Origin: Euglena gracilis | Taxonomy: Eukaryota > Euglenida > Euglenophyceae > Euglenales | NCBI GenBank assembly: GCA_039621445.1 | Contig: CP154956.1 | Coordinates: 71,732,914 to 71,796,913, forward strand | Length of the DNA stretch: 64,000 nucleotides | Direction of reading: 5' to 3' | In this document: piece after piece, positions 29,861-40,258 of the stretch | Numbering within the stretch: the stretch's first letter is position 1 | Layout: each line of letters opens with the position of its first letter | Made by a program: the position numbers and the translations under genes | The notes under the pieces: model-generated | Databases searched by the model: none | What the model was told of the DNA's origin: nothing | What the model saw: only the letters and a program-made list of their open reading frames with translations

Positions 29861-30058
29861 GGCACAATTGCCACTGGTCAATAGCAGGGCTGCAGCCAAA
29901 AAAGCTTCATTTTTTCCAAAAAAAAAGCCAACCATGATATTTACCAAAGGGATTTCATTAGACTTCCAATACCGTGCCCCCCCCCCCCCCAGTTAGTCAC
30001 CCACCAGTTAGGTCACAAAGAGGGGCAGTGAGGGCTATGGGTTCATTGAAACAGGAAG

Positions 30059-30258
30059 ATGCATGTGAGATATTCCCCGCAGCCGAATCCATGTGAGCAC
30101 TTATTTGCAAAATTGAAACAGAGAATTCGTGCAAGCAGGCCAGTTCCAAAGACAACTGCACAACGTCATGATTTGGTTGTATCGGTGATGGACGATTTGG
30201 CAAACGAGTCCATGTTACCACTCTTGCTAGGTTCACTTCCATTCAGAAAATATTCTAC
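30059..30258 (+). pseudogene. Tc1/mariner-type transposase C-terminal remnant
   Basis: Reads MHVRYSPQPNPCEHLFAKLK, then QRIRASRPVPKTTAQRHDLV and to SLPFRKYSTM. YSPxxNPxEHxxxxLKxxxR is the block around the last acidic catalytic residue of DDE/D transposases of the Tc1/mariner (IS630) group; the Glu is kept. Everything upstream, including the first two Asp, is absent, and C/G-run element ends abut both sides. It is a relic, but shows that a source of TA-targeting transposase existed in this genome. Confidence 0.7.
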
Positions 30259-30600
30259 CATGCCCCCCCCATATTTTACCCCCCCCATGGGAGCCATTTT
30301 CGGGGGGGAGGTACATTATGGGGGAGGTACAATATGCAGACCCGTGAACCGTCAAAAAAAGACCTTTAATTTTCTTCATAAGGAAATTGGGGGGGGTACA
30401 TTATGGGCATTGGTGTAGAAACTGGGGGGGCAGGGGGGGCGGCCGCCCCCCCCGAGATTTTTTCGCCCCCCCCGAGAATTTTTTGACTCAAAAATTTTTC
30501 GCCCCCCCCCCCCCGAAAAAAAGTTACCCTCCGAAAAAAATTTTGCAGGTTGTGAAAAAGTTCTTTCAGATTAACCCAACTTTTCCTTGAACTTTCAGGC
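30258..30600. mobile_element. C/G-run element debris (TACCATGCCCCCC ends)
   Basis: Begins CTACCATGCCCCCCCC at 30256 and contains GGGGGAGGTACATTATGGG and GAGGTACAATATG. Related ends are at 31715-31750, 35448-35465 and 43190-43200. No gene. Confidence 0.5.
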
Positions 30601-31480
30601 ATTTTTGCTATTGGACATCGCTACCGTCTCGCCGCCCTTCGGGCGGCCAAGCAAGCCCAAAACTCATGGGTTGGGGGGAAATGAGTCTTCGTTTTTTTCA
30701 ATTGGGGCGACGGCAGTACAATTTGGGTTTTTTTGCCCTCCCCCCCCCCTGTACAATTGGGATTTTCGGGACCCCCCACCCCCCTAGTGCCGATCCCTCC
30801 GAGACAGATGAAAATTTTGACCCCAATAATGGACGTTTTAGACCAAAAAAAAAGGCTTTTAATTTTTTTCCGGCGCCTTCGGCGCCGGTTTTTGGCTGAT
30901 TTTTGAGGGGGGGTTGGCAGTACAGTTGGGACCCCAGGACCCCCCCCCCCAGTGTTGAGACAGTACAGCAAAAAGTGCCAAAAATACAAAAAAAATCTAA
31001 GCTCGGGACCCCCCCTCCCCCTACCAACGCTCCATTTGGGGTTGTTGTTTGTGAATATCTCCACCGCCGTCTCGCCGTCCTTTGGTGGAAAAAAGAGCAA
31101 ACCATTTCTTTTGACAAATTTTGCTCTTTTTGGGGGAGGAATATTTTTGGGAAATTGCACCACCGTCCAGCCGCCCTTCGGGCGGCAATATATTTTTTGT
31201 TCCATACAAAATGGGGGTGTTGGGAGGCAAACTCTTTTTCGCATTTTGCACTCGTTTGAAATCCCAAAACACAAAAGGCAACACCGTCTTGCAGCTTGAA
31301 AGCTTTCAATCAAATTGTGATGGTGTCAAAATGTCAAATTGTCATGATGTCAAAAAATTGCCACATTTTCTTTGTCACGTTCAATGCCTTCTTTCAAAAA
31401 GTGCTACCGTCTCGCCGCCCTTCGGGCGGCAAAAAAGAAAACAACACATACAAACAACATTGGTAACAGGGGTTTTTTCA
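30600..31480. repeat. Region of dispersed CGCCGCCCTTCGGGCGGC hairpins
   Basis: ACCGTCTCGCCGCCCTTCGG followed by GCGGC occurs at 30625-30650 and 31405-31430, with a variant at 31165-31185 and a decayed one at 31070; each is a 7-bp stem with a TTC loop. A related CCGGCGCC-TTC-GGCGCCGG stem is at 30871-30889. TGTACAATTGGGA and GGACCCCCCC elements lie between. The ORFs on both strands are repeat by-products. Confidence 0.6.
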
Positions 31481-32170
31481 GTCGTGGACCCCGGGGGGGG
31501 AGAGGCGATAGGGTGGGTGGGTCTGGCCGAGCCCCCCCCCCCCCCCGGGGGAGGTCACCCCATGGGGGGGAGTGGGATATACTTTTTGGCGCCCAAAATT
31601 TTTTGAAAAAGTGCTATTTTTGGAATTTTTCTGTTTATGGCCGGCGCTAACTTCGCTTCTGGCCCAGGTTCTCGCCCCCCCCCCCCGAGAAAAAATTGTT
31701 TCTACACCGATGATTATGGGGGGGGGGTACAATATGGGGGGGGCATGGTACATAGAGGTGGGGAATGGGAAGGGGTTTATGTTTGGCCCTGCCCTTGTCC
31801 CCCGCTACGCCTGTACTTCGGAGGTTGTTCATTTGCCCATGCAAAACAAATAATGAAATGAAGCTATCAAAATGAAGTTTCGGGGGGTCAAATTTGACCC
31901 GCCGGACAGCACCTAGGCGGTCCAATTGTTGTTTTGACTACTACTTTACAATTTACTATTTACTATTTACTGAAACTAGCAAGGCATTATTGTTCCATGA
32001 CATAAGACAATGGGCTGTTATTACGAGGATGGGTGGAGATTTCCATTGAGATCAGCACATTTGCTTGAGGTTGTTGTCACTTAGGCCGTTGTTCGCTTCC
32101 GTCTTTATCCGAGTTAGTCTCCAAGTTAACAAGTTTTCTCCTAACTCAAGTTTTCTCTTAACAAGTTTTC
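31480..32170. other. C/G-run debris then unique spacer
   Basis: 31480-31760 is C/G-run element text, including GGCGCTAACTTCGCTTCTGG shared with 7550-7580. 31860-32170 is quieter and A/T-rich with a TTTACTATTTACTATTTACT run. No gene seen. Confidence 0.4.
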
Positions 32171-32184
32171 AGCAGTTGGTTTTG

Positions 32185-32350
32185 GGAGCTGGGGTCCCCA
32201 CGGCCAGCCAGATACCAGCCAGACCTCCTCCTCCTCTTTTTTTCACCAGCCACCAGCCAGACCTCCTCCTCCTCTTTTATCCCAGCCACCAGCCACGGCC
32301 AGCCGCGGCTGGCCGTGGCTGGCCGCGGCTGGGGCGCCTCCTCCTCTTTT
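32185..32350. repeat. CCAGCCAGACCTCCTCCTCC repeats, copy 1
   Basis: Three or more units of ACCAGCCAGACCTCCTCCTC, then CTTTT, followed by palindromic GGCCGCGGCTGG units. The same set occurs at 35125-35305, so this is a dispersed element. Confidence 0.65.
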
Positions 32351-32359
32351 TTTAGTGGC

Positions 32360-32998
32360 TTCAAAAATTATATAGGGCGAAGATCGCACGACGCCACCTC
32401 GTCGGTTTTTATTACGCTCGACGGCTGCGCTCGTCAGGTTTAATCACAACATCCACCCCGGCGGATGAGTCAACAGCGAGCAGTAGAAACTAGGGTCCAC
32501 GGCACCAGAAGTGATGCGCAAGACGAGACTATTTATTTTTCGGGTGGATGAACATTTCTTCGACATATTTGACGGCAGCACCATGTGACTACGCCGGAAG
32601 AACCGGAAGGGGGGGTTAGTCGACCCCCCCCCACACCCACCACAACATTTTCACCAATTTCGGGGAAACGGGGATTTTGGCCAGAAAAGTTTTTTGAAAA
32701 ATAAAACCCAAAAAACACGTGATTTTTGATGGAAAAAAACTTTTTTTTCACAAAAAATCTCAAAATTTTCCGTCCTAAAAACTCATACTTTTGAGGAGGG
32801 GGGGTGAAATAAACGAAGGTCAAAAAAGTAAACAAACTGTTGGCACAGTCAAATTTTACTGACATTTTTCTCGTTGAACAACACATATTTTGCCCAAAAA
32901 AAAACCGCAAACAAAACGCTTTTCTGCCCCCCCTTTCCAAGAGAATGGCACCCAAACAACTCCTTCCTGAGAGAATCCTGTGGCCCAAAACTGGCCAC
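32360..32998. other. Spacer, no supported gene
   Basis: Mixed sequence with T/A runs upstream of a MITE. The short ORFs on both strands lack motifs. Its right end supplies the CTGGCCAC target of the MITE at 32999. Confidence 0.35.
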
Positions 32999-33414
32999 CA
33001 TAGTTGGCAACCTGTTTTTTTTTGGACTTTGTTTTTTTTGTTTTTTTTAATTCTAACAATGTTTTTTTTAAAAAAAACAAAAAAAACGCCAACAAGGTTT
33101 TGCTCGGAAAATTTTTTGAATGCATATTTTCAATCATTTTTGGCAAGTTTTGGGGCATTTCTGCCAAAAATTTCCTTAAACAAAAAATGAAAAAAGTCCT
33201 AAAGTTGCATTTGTTGCATTTTTTGAATGTTTTTGACCATTTTTTTGGCAATTTTTGAACTTAGTAGGATTCGAAGTATGGTTTGGGTGCTTCATAACGA
33301 GTTTTTTCAATGAAATTTTCCTTTTGTTTTTTTTGATGTTTTTTTTGGCGTTTTTTTTAAAAAAAACACGTTGTTTTGTTTTTTTTAAAAAAAACAAAAA
33401 AAATGCCAAGTATG
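32999..33414. mobile_element. hAT-like MITE, copy 5 (perfect 8-bp duplication)
   Basis: 416 bp, CATAGTTGGC to GCCAAGTATG, flanked by CTGGCCAC at 32991-32998 and 33415-33422. Internally carries TCAATCATTTTTGGCAA and AGTAGGATTCGAAGTATGG. A 25-bp tandem repeat (AAAACTGGCCAG.ACATCTGGCCC) follows at 33420-33485. Confidence 0.88.
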
Positions 33415-33921
33415 CTGGCCACCACATCTAGCCCAAAACTGGCCAGAACATCTGGCCCAAAACTGGCCAGCACATCTGGCCCCCCCCCAAAAACCATGAC
33501 ATTGCAAAAAACGTGAAATGCAAAATTTTGGGCCGTTTGCCAGATTGAAAAACTTCTCCCCCAATTTTTTGGTTTCCAAGAACATTTGTCGAACAGCAAA
33601 TAAAGAAGGCAAGAGACAAAAATGGAAGTTTCAGAAGAAAACCAGCATCTAAGGACAAAATGTCAAAACAAGTAGACCCACCAAGGGCCTTTCACCGTGT
33701 TGCAGGCAGGCCTCTGCTCGATCGAACGTGGATTTGTTCAGAGCAAAGGCCTGAGTGGCCTGCATGTGGTGATGTTGGCCCTCTTTCCACAAAGCAATAA
33801 GTTCCTGTATTTTCACTTCATTTCAGCACCCTGTACTTTCATCATAATTATCCCACACCGCTTCCACCCGAAACGGCATTGTGACACTGAAGGAGAAGGA
33901 TTGGGAATGCAAGCATTTTTT

Positions 33922-34737
33922 GAAGCTTGCTGAGAAAGGGTAGCACAGCTTCACCCAGACCGTGCCCCGGGCCCAGGGAGACGTCTCTTTTGGCCCTCGC
34001 CACAAGGAGAAACTCCTCATGACTCCCTGTGCGGCCACAGGTCGCCGGTAGATACTATGGGTGTAAAGTACAAAAGGTTGTATGGAGTGCCGTGCACGTC
34101 CCGCGGTCAGTGGTTAGAGGAAAATGGGAAAGTCCCATCTTCAATATATACGGCGGGGAGAGAGGGCGGTGTGTGTGCTTTGCTTGCCACTTTTGGCGTG
34201 TTTGTGTCATTGGCTGATTTTTCTTGGTGTTTTTGGTTTCAGAGCCGTCCGAGTGTGGCAGGTAAGAAAGATGGCCCCATGGCCATTGTTCTGTGTGGGC
34301 CACCGAAGGTGGTAGAGGTGATAGAGGTGGCAGATGCACTGGATGAAGTCACACTCAGAAATACGGGGAATGCGTACCAGCGCTACTGCAATCAAGCAGT
34401 TGCTTAGGACACTGTCCCCATGCCAGTTGTCGTGCAGCTCGCGCATCAAAGCCATTCCAAGCCCCTGCCATGCACTGGCCTCCACACCCCGCCTCTCCCA
34501 GCCGTTATGTTGGCTTGTTTGGAGGCGGATGCATGTGGAGACGAATCCTTGGCCTGCTTCACTCATGCCACCGCAGCAGTCCATCACCAGTGGGATAAAT
34601 GTCCAACCTCGTCGCTTGCAAGGCTCCCCATATTTGGCGATTTTGTCTTCTTCCTGTCGATTGTGCCAATTGTCCACCTGAGCTGGAGGTGACCTGGAGG
34701 GTGCAAGTGGGTGCCTCACTGCCTCACTGCCTCACTC
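33922..34737 (-). mobile_element. 5'-truncated LINE insertion with 13-bp target duplication
   Basis: Near-identical to 28499-29279 (a few substitutions and small indels). It is cut off at its 5' end inside the C-terminal domain and bracketed by GCAAGCATTTTTT at 33909-33921 and 34738-34750. That is the hallmark of target-primed reverse transcription. The 5' junction carries a triple GCCTCACT. A one-base loss near 34433 breaks the frame relative to the 28.9-kb copy. Confidence 0.88.
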
Positions 34738-34808
34738 GCAAGCATTTTTTTGCGTGTGGGTGATTCATAATTTCTTCAAAAAAAGACATTTTCCAGTGAG
34801 GAAAACTT

Positions 34809-34879
34809 GCACACAGCGGGGTTTGAACCCGCGACCTTACAGGTTCAAACTGCATACTGCACCAACTATAATCATGTGC
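34809..34879 (-). tRNA. tRNA gene or tRNA-like element, anticodon UGA by structure
   Basis: 71 nt on the minus strand. A 7-bp acceptor stem (GCACATG with TGTGTGC, two G-U pairs), D loop AGTTGGTGCA, a 5-bp anticodon stem (TGCAG/CTGTA), loop TTTGAAC, 5-nt variable loop AGGTC, a perfect 5-bp T stem GCGGG/CCCGC with loop TTCAAAC. A TTTT that could end Pol III transcription follows within 5 nt. By position the anticodon is UGA (Ser), yet nuclear tRNA-Ser normally has a long variable arm. It may be unusual, organelle-derived or a tRNA-derived repeat. No encoded CCA. Confidence 0.75.
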
Positions 34880-35460
34880 ACGATACACCTCTCAATATCA
34901 AAAGAGGAAAAGGACGAGTCCATCAAATGAAGCGGAAGAAAGTTTCAGACAGACAGAACACCAAATTTTGAAAAAAATACCACATTTTGAATGTTGTCAT
35001 ATGCGAATTTCTGTTCTGGTTAATGTGGTGCATGGGGCACATCAAAGATCCCGAAGAATATGTTGCGCTGAGCACCCAGAATCAGGACTTGCCCAGTTCG
35101 CGACAAAAACGAAAAAAAAATTCCACCGCGGCCAGCCAGACCTCCTCCTCCTCTTTCAGATCCTCAACACAGAATCCAACCAGACCTCCTCCTCCTCTAA
35201 ATCCCCCCAGCCAGCCGTGGCTGGCTATGGCTAGCCAGACCTCCTCCTTTTTTTTGCCAGCCAGCCAGCCGCGGCTAGCCAGATACCCCAGCTCCTTGGA
35301 ATGTTTACAAAGTTATTGGAATTCAATTTAGAAAAAATCAAAAATTGGGAAATGAAAAACAAAATGAAGTTTGATCTGTTCGCATTACTATGCCCACCCT
35401 CATTAGCAAAAGATTTCAAAAGGTTTGCAGCAGTTTTTATTTATTGGCCTTACCATGCCC
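34880..35460. repeat. Spacer with CCAGCCAGACCTCCTCCTCC repeats, copy 2
   Basis: 35125-35305 repeats the CAGCCAGACCTCCTCCTCCT units and GCCGCGGCTAGCC palindromes seen at 32185-32350. The rest shows no gene. Confidence 0.5.
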
Positions 35461-35625
35461 CCCCCCTAGTTACCAGGTAGTCACCCCCCCCCTATTAGTC
35501 ACCCTTGGGCCCCGGCCAAAGTTCACCCGTGAACGCCAAAAACGCGATTTTTGACCCCCTAGGCATCTCGGTAGGAAGTGCTTGCCTACTGTGAGGAAGC
35601 CCGTGAACTTGGTTAACGGTTTTAA

Positions 35626-35726
35626 GAAAAAAGCGGGGTCCGATCACGATTCCCGGTGGAGAAACGGGGGGCGCCTACGGCGCCCCCCGTTTCTCCACCG
35701 GGAATCGTGATCGGACCCCGCTTTTT
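35626..35726. repeat. Perfect long foldback hairpin
   Basis: Arms of about 48 bp: GCGGGGTCCGATCACGATTC, CCGGTGGAGAAACGGGGGGC, GCC on the left, fully inverted on the right around a TAC loop. A/T runs extend the pairing at both outer ends. No coding. Confidence 0.92.
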
Positions 35727-35821
35727 CTTTTAAAAAAAATCACAAAAAGCACCAAAAAATCCTTTTTTTTTTGTTTTTTTATAAAAAATTTGAAGGTGAC
35801 TACAGAGCCCCAAATGTTTTT

Positions 35822-35950
35822 AAACCGGCGTTTGAGACGCCGGGTTCAGGACAGAACCGGCGTCCCCCCCCATGGGTTTTCAAAACGCCGGTTCTGTCCT
35901 AAAACCCGGCGTTAGGAACGCCGGTTCTGTCCAAAACCCGGCGTCCGTAT
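35822..35950. repeat. GC palindromic module cluster, downstream of gene copy 2
   Basis: Four to five alternating AACCGGCGTC / GACGCCGG units with TTCTGTCCTGAACCC-type loops. Sister cluster on the other side of the gene at 37636-37806; solo clusters at 38970-39170, 40505-40615 and 41078-41187. Confidence 0.85.
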
Positions 35951-36180
35951 GTGGGTATTTTTTTGTGCAAAAAAAAGTATCTATGGGAACGCAGGAACGA
36001 AAATTTCCTTTGTCTGAGGGATGGAAGGCAGTGCAGCAGCGTGAGGAAACCTGATTGATCGGTGGCGGTAGCATCTGAGCGTTTCAGCAGTTTCCAGGGG
36101 GAGGGGGAGGGGATGCTAGGCATACATGTTGCCACAGCCGCAGCGATTACGGCAAAACGTATTGCCGGTCAGCAAACACA

Positions 36181-37564
36181 TTACGACGGGGAAACAGGAC
36201 GGGGTGCACCCTCACAACGAGAGCAACACCAAGAGCCATACCGGGGGGGCATCACAAGACCAGCACAGGACAGGTGGCGGTACTCGTGACACACATCGCA
36301 CATGACGGGGCGCTTGTCCCCACGAGTTTTCAGAGCAAAACCACAAACAGTGCAACTGTCCCCCTCCACTTTTACCTCGGTGGTTACCACCCGCGCACGG
36401 AAGGGGGCGAAGGGGTTGGGTGTGTCGCTGAGGTCGCTGCTGACGGCCGCTCCCTCCGGCGCCGGTGGGGCACAGAAGGCGGCATGGTTGTAGTCCGACC
36501 GGCTGAGGGCGAACATCTGCCGGCGGTACTGGCTGAGGTCGTCGATGGTGAGGTCGTCGGGGTCCACGGGTGGCTGACGGGAGAGGACTTTGAGAAAAAT
36601 TTAGGAGTTTCAGCACACCCGCTCTGCAGGCAATAGCCTGACAGTGTCAGCGAGTGGCATGCTCGGAAGTGGGTCACGACCGTCTTGCAAAATCTGGGGC
36701 AGGCCAGAGGAAAACGGGAACGCAGAACAGTGAGCGACCTCAATGTCGGAGTCCGAGTCTGGCAGAGCATCGGGCTCCGACTTGACCTCCATCTTCAGCT
36801 CGGTTTTCTGAACCTTCGTCGCAGGCTGGAGAATTTTGCAGGGAAAACGATGTTTTGTTAAAGAAAAAAACCTGAACGGCAACACGCGCGGCCCGGCGAA
36901 GCAGGTCATCGCGGCCCGCACGATGGTAGCGATCCACTGTGCGGGGCACAATGCCCACCGCCTTGGCTGCGTCGTGTGCCCCAATGGCGTTTGCCAACTT
37001 GGTAACAAACGGACGACGCGCCAGGTCCTTGAAGGTGACGTGGCGTTCCAGCACCTTTGTAGCCCACTCCGCTGCCCCCTTGAAAGTCGAATAGGTGGCT
37101 GGCTTTGCCCCCTCCCTGGGCTTGCCACCCACCCTAGCGGACCCTAGGTTCGTTTTCAGCGTTGTTGGCGCCCAACACCGCATTGCAACCCCGGCTTCGG
37201 CACAAAGTTGTTGCCGCTGGGACAAAGCGTCCGCTTTTTCTTGTGGAGTATCAAAAAGATACTCCACGTCCACAGTGAATTTTGCGAAGGCCGCAAACCA
37301 GTCATCCAATTTTTCGATGACACAATTTTTGTGGTCCAGAGTTTTTTGAAAATCCTGCAAAGGGCCCAAACTACCCTGTGCAGTCTTTTCCTGACCACCC
37401 CTGGCCCTCGGTTTTTTGGTAAAAGTGTCCCCAAAGAGGGCGGTGTCGGGCGCATCATCATTTTGAGGCTCCAAGGCGGCCCCCAACCCTGCCAAAAATT
37501 GGGCACTGGTTGGGCTGGCGGGCAGAGCGTTACGGACTACAACGGCGAGGGAACCGCCCAGCAT
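36181..37564 (-). CDS. Helix-turn-helix plus PHD-finger protein, copy 2 (intact)
   Basis: Minus-strand gene of three exons, 37564-36872, 36825-36619 and 36573-36181, separated by GT-AG introns of 46 and 45 nt, both phase 0, giving 430 aa from MLGGSLAVVVRNALP. A further small intron (37580-37618) upstream is possible. Domains: residues about 1-150 hydrophobic/charged mix with DFQKTLDHKNCVIEKLDDWF; about 165-200 AAEWATKVLERHVTFKDLAR, then RPFVTKLAN; helix-turn-helix AKAVGIVPRTVDRYHRA; VKSEP in an acidic segment (exon 2); C-terminal PHD finger C-x2-C-x14-C-x2-C-x4-H-x2-C-x13-C-x2-C. It aligns in order with 11092-13226 but only at moderate identity, so the two are old paralogues. Likely nuclear, DNA- or chromatin-binding; a role in mobilising the flanking repeats is inference. 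I know no named family for it. Confidence 0.8.
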
Positions 37565-37635
37565 TGTGCTAAAGAAAGCCTGAAGGGGAACACATATACG
37601 TGGATTTCTAAGTCGTACCTGGCCCAAAGGGGGGG

Positions 37636-37806
37636 GACGCCGGTTCTGTCCTGAACCCGGCGTCTCTAAAACGCCGCTTTAAACAAGGGGTGACGGACGC
37701 CGGTTCTGTCCTGAACCCGGCGTCCCCGGACGCCGGTTCCGTCCTTCGGACGGAACCGGCGTCCGGGACGCCGGGTTCAGGACAGAACCGGCGTCCGTCA
37801 CCCCTT
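37636..37806. repeat. GC palindromic module cluster with giant palindrome
   Basis: A solo module at 37636-37664 (GACGCCGGTTCTGTCCTGAA, CCCGGCGTC), then 37685-37806, a 122-bp palindrome with arms of about 58 bp that differ by one base. It folds over GTCC-TTCG-GAC. It directly precedes gene copy 2 (transcribed away from it), mirroring the cluster at 35822-35950. Confidence 0.92.
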
Positions 37807-38011
37807 TTTTGTAGTAGAAAAGCAGTGCGTCCGTCCCGTCACGTTGCTGCTGCCTCTGGCTTTGCATGATGCTCAGTGATCGCAAAGCTTTTTTTTTCCA
37901 GCCCAAAGTGAACACAAAATGTTGCTTTAGGAAGACTTTGAGAAGAGGTTGCTTGTACCCTAGAGTTGCTGCAGAGAAAATTTTTGGAAGCTAATGTAAA
38001 GTGTGGCCATC

Positions 38012-38411
38012 CATAGTTGGCGTTTTTTTTAAAAATAATACACAACAATGTGCTTTTTTTGAAAAAACGGCAAACACATCAAAAAACAAAACCAAAAGGG
38101 AAATTTCATCGAAAAAAAACTTTTTATGAAACACCCAAAATCATACTGTGAATCCTACTAAGTTCTAAAGCTGGCCAAAAATGGTCAAAAACATCCAAAA
38201 TGCAAGAAAATGTATTTTTATGATTTTTTTTCATTTTTTTTGAAGGATGTTTTTGGTAGAAACGACCCAGAAGTTGCTAAAAATGATTGAGAATATGCGT
38301 TTAAAAAGCTTTCCATGCAAAACCCCGTGGGCGTTTTTTTTAAAAATCATTGTTAAAATTAAAAAAAAAGCAAAAAAACAGCGTCCAAAAAAAAACAAGT
38401 TGCCAATTATG
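38012..38411. mobile_element. hAT-like MITE, copy 6
   Basis: 400 bp, CATAGTTGGC to TTGCCAATTATG, flanked by TGGCCATC (38004-38011) and TGACCATC (38412-38419), a one-mismatch 8-bp duplication. The same internal phrases as copies 1, 2 and 5. Confidence 0.85.
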
Positions 38412-38419
38412 TGACCATC

Positions 38420-38618
38420 TGTGTGAATGAATACCATTCCAATGCGAGACACCGAGGAACAGCTTTGGAGCAGTCGTTGGATGATTCCTTCGCCTCCCAC
38501 ATTTGTAAAATTTTGATAGCCAGCTTTGCCCAACATTTTGAGTGGAAGATGCGAAGTCATCTTGTACGATCAATATGCAGACTCTTGAAGACATTCCCAC
38601 CAATTCCATTTTAATCTA
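38420..38618 (+). CDS. Exon-like ORF, unrecognised
   Basis: After the MITE the frame reads NEYHSNARHRGTALEQSLDD, SFASHICKILIASFAQHFEW, KMRSHLVRSICRLLKTFPPI, then a stop. The composition is protein-like, but the minus strand is also open here. The MITE may have cut a gene. No family recognised. Confidence 0.25.
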
Positions 38619-38969
38619 GCATGTGCTGTGAAATTTTAAGTTCCTTGGCTCAGATTGTTTCAGACAGGTTTCCCTACAAAATTGTCCATCGGGGCCTAAA
38701 TTTCATGGGTCAGAGAATCAACTATTCATGTCCCGGCCCCATACAGATGTCCTCCATTCTCCCATTTCCTGCCCGGCGGGGGCCAACGAAAATGTCCGGC
38801 CGGGTCCAACAATTGTGTCTGTCGGCTGTATTGTAATTGTTACCTTTGAAAATCACGTTGTGGAACGTGATATCCAAACCCAATGTGTGTTGGGGTGAAT
38901 GCGCATTGTGTGTTTCCAACCCTTTTAATTGGGGGGACCGGTCCCCCCTCTATATATGATTAGGGGGGG

Positions 38970-39170
38970 GGGGACGCAGTTCTGTTCTGAACCCGGGTTC
39001 TGATGCGAAATCTGTGTCCAGAACGCTGGTTCGGGGGTGAAGCCGTGGCTCAGAATGCCGGCGTCCCTGACCACTGTTTCACAGACAGAACTGGCGTTCC
39101 CAAAACCCTTGGGGGGGGGATGCCGGTTCTGACCCGAACCCGGCGTCCCAAACGCCGGTTTAAAGCTGTT
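38970..39170. repeat. Solo GC palindromic modules
   Basis: Degenerate GACGC.GTTCTG..CTGAACCC, AACGC.GGTTCGGG.GTGAAGCC and GATGCCGGTTCTGACCCGAA modules. Both the 37.7-kb type and the 22.6-kb type (GGTTCGGG.GTGAAGCC) appear together here. Confidence 0.7.
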
Positions 39171-39179
39171 TTGATGCCC

Positions 39180-39740
39180 TCACCCAACATAATGCAAACA
39201 TTTTTCTCCCTGTGTTTCTTATTTTTTCCATGACTCTTCTTAAAAATGTTCAGAAATCATCCAAAATAATTATTCTACTCCTATTTTTATTTTTGTTTCG
39301 GGCGGGGAGTTTTGGTGGAAACCCATTCCTGACACCTTGAACACGTACAAAATAGAGCATATGGAAAAGAGAGGGCATGGACGACTTTTAAGTTTGCACG
39401 TGTCCAGCGCAAGGGTTTTTCCAAAAGAGAAGGGTACGGTGTGTGGTGTGTGGTGTGTGTGGTTGCGAAACGACCAAGTACAACTGCCATTGTTAACAAA
39501 TGTATGCCCCCCGAAATTTTCCAACTCCGAATCTACTTTGTCACACTGGTCAGAAATGTCAAAAAACATCAAACTGGAGAAAATTTCTGGTTTTTTGAAG
39601 GGGGGGGGGGTGGTTTGGGACGCGGGGGGGGGGGGCGCGGCACGATTTTCTTTGACGTAACTGAAATTTGTGTGTATATTTTTCCTTTGGTTGATGAAAA
39701 AATGTGTCCCGCCAATATTTGGAACGCGGGGGGATGCGGA
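39180..39740. other. Spacer, no supported gene
   Basis: Short ORFs on both strands, including a minus ORF rich in His/Thr over a GTGTGTGG run at 39440-39465. C/G-run element text begins at about 39600. Confidence 0.35.
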
Positions 39741-39744
39741 GGGG

Positions 39745-40060
39745 GGGGACGCGGGGGGGACGCGGGGCAAACACCCCCAAGGAAAAAACCGTCGCGGGGC
39801 GGTCGCGGGGGGAACGTGGCAGTTTCGATGGGTCACGTGTGACCAGTGTGACCTCACAAAAATAGGTCACATGTGACCTATTTTTTTGAACTTTTGGGTC
39901 CAAAAATAGTTCCAATTAGGAGATTATCACACATTTGGCAATTTTGATTCCTAATTTGGGTGCCAATTCCCAAGTAGGTGCCATTTTTGGCTCCTACTGG
40001 GATGCGGAAACCCTCCATGTGTGGGTCGCGGGGGGGGGGGGTCGTGGGGGGTACACCCCA
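39745..40060. mobile_element. MITE family C, inverted copy
   Basis: GGCAAACACCCCCAAGG to GGTCGTGGGGGGTACACCCC, with the core GGGTCACGTGTGACC and CTCCTACTGGGATGCGGAAA shared in reverse with 13903-14233. Confidence 0.65.
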
Positions 40061-40258
40061 AAGACACCACATCCATTTTTCCCCCATCCAACTCAAAGCT
40101 ATCATACTATAGCCGTCTAACAGTTTTCCCCATTCGAAAGTTCTCAGGAAATGGCGCCCCGTCTGAAAGATTTCTCCCAAAATTTTTGTCCGCTCCAACC
40201 TTGAGGCTTTTGTTTGGCACACAGCCAGGAACCGGCTTCATGCCCGAACCGGTATCTA

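Noticed and set aside
30621-31313. 230-aa minus-strand ORF
   Set aside because: Built from the CCGCCCTTCGGG stems and C-run elements, with an equally open alternative frame; no domain.
28499-34737. Reading 28.5-29.3 and 33.9-34.7 kb as a segmental duplication
   Set aside because: The second copy is bracketed by a 13-bp target duplication and is 5'-truncated, so retrotransposition explains it better.
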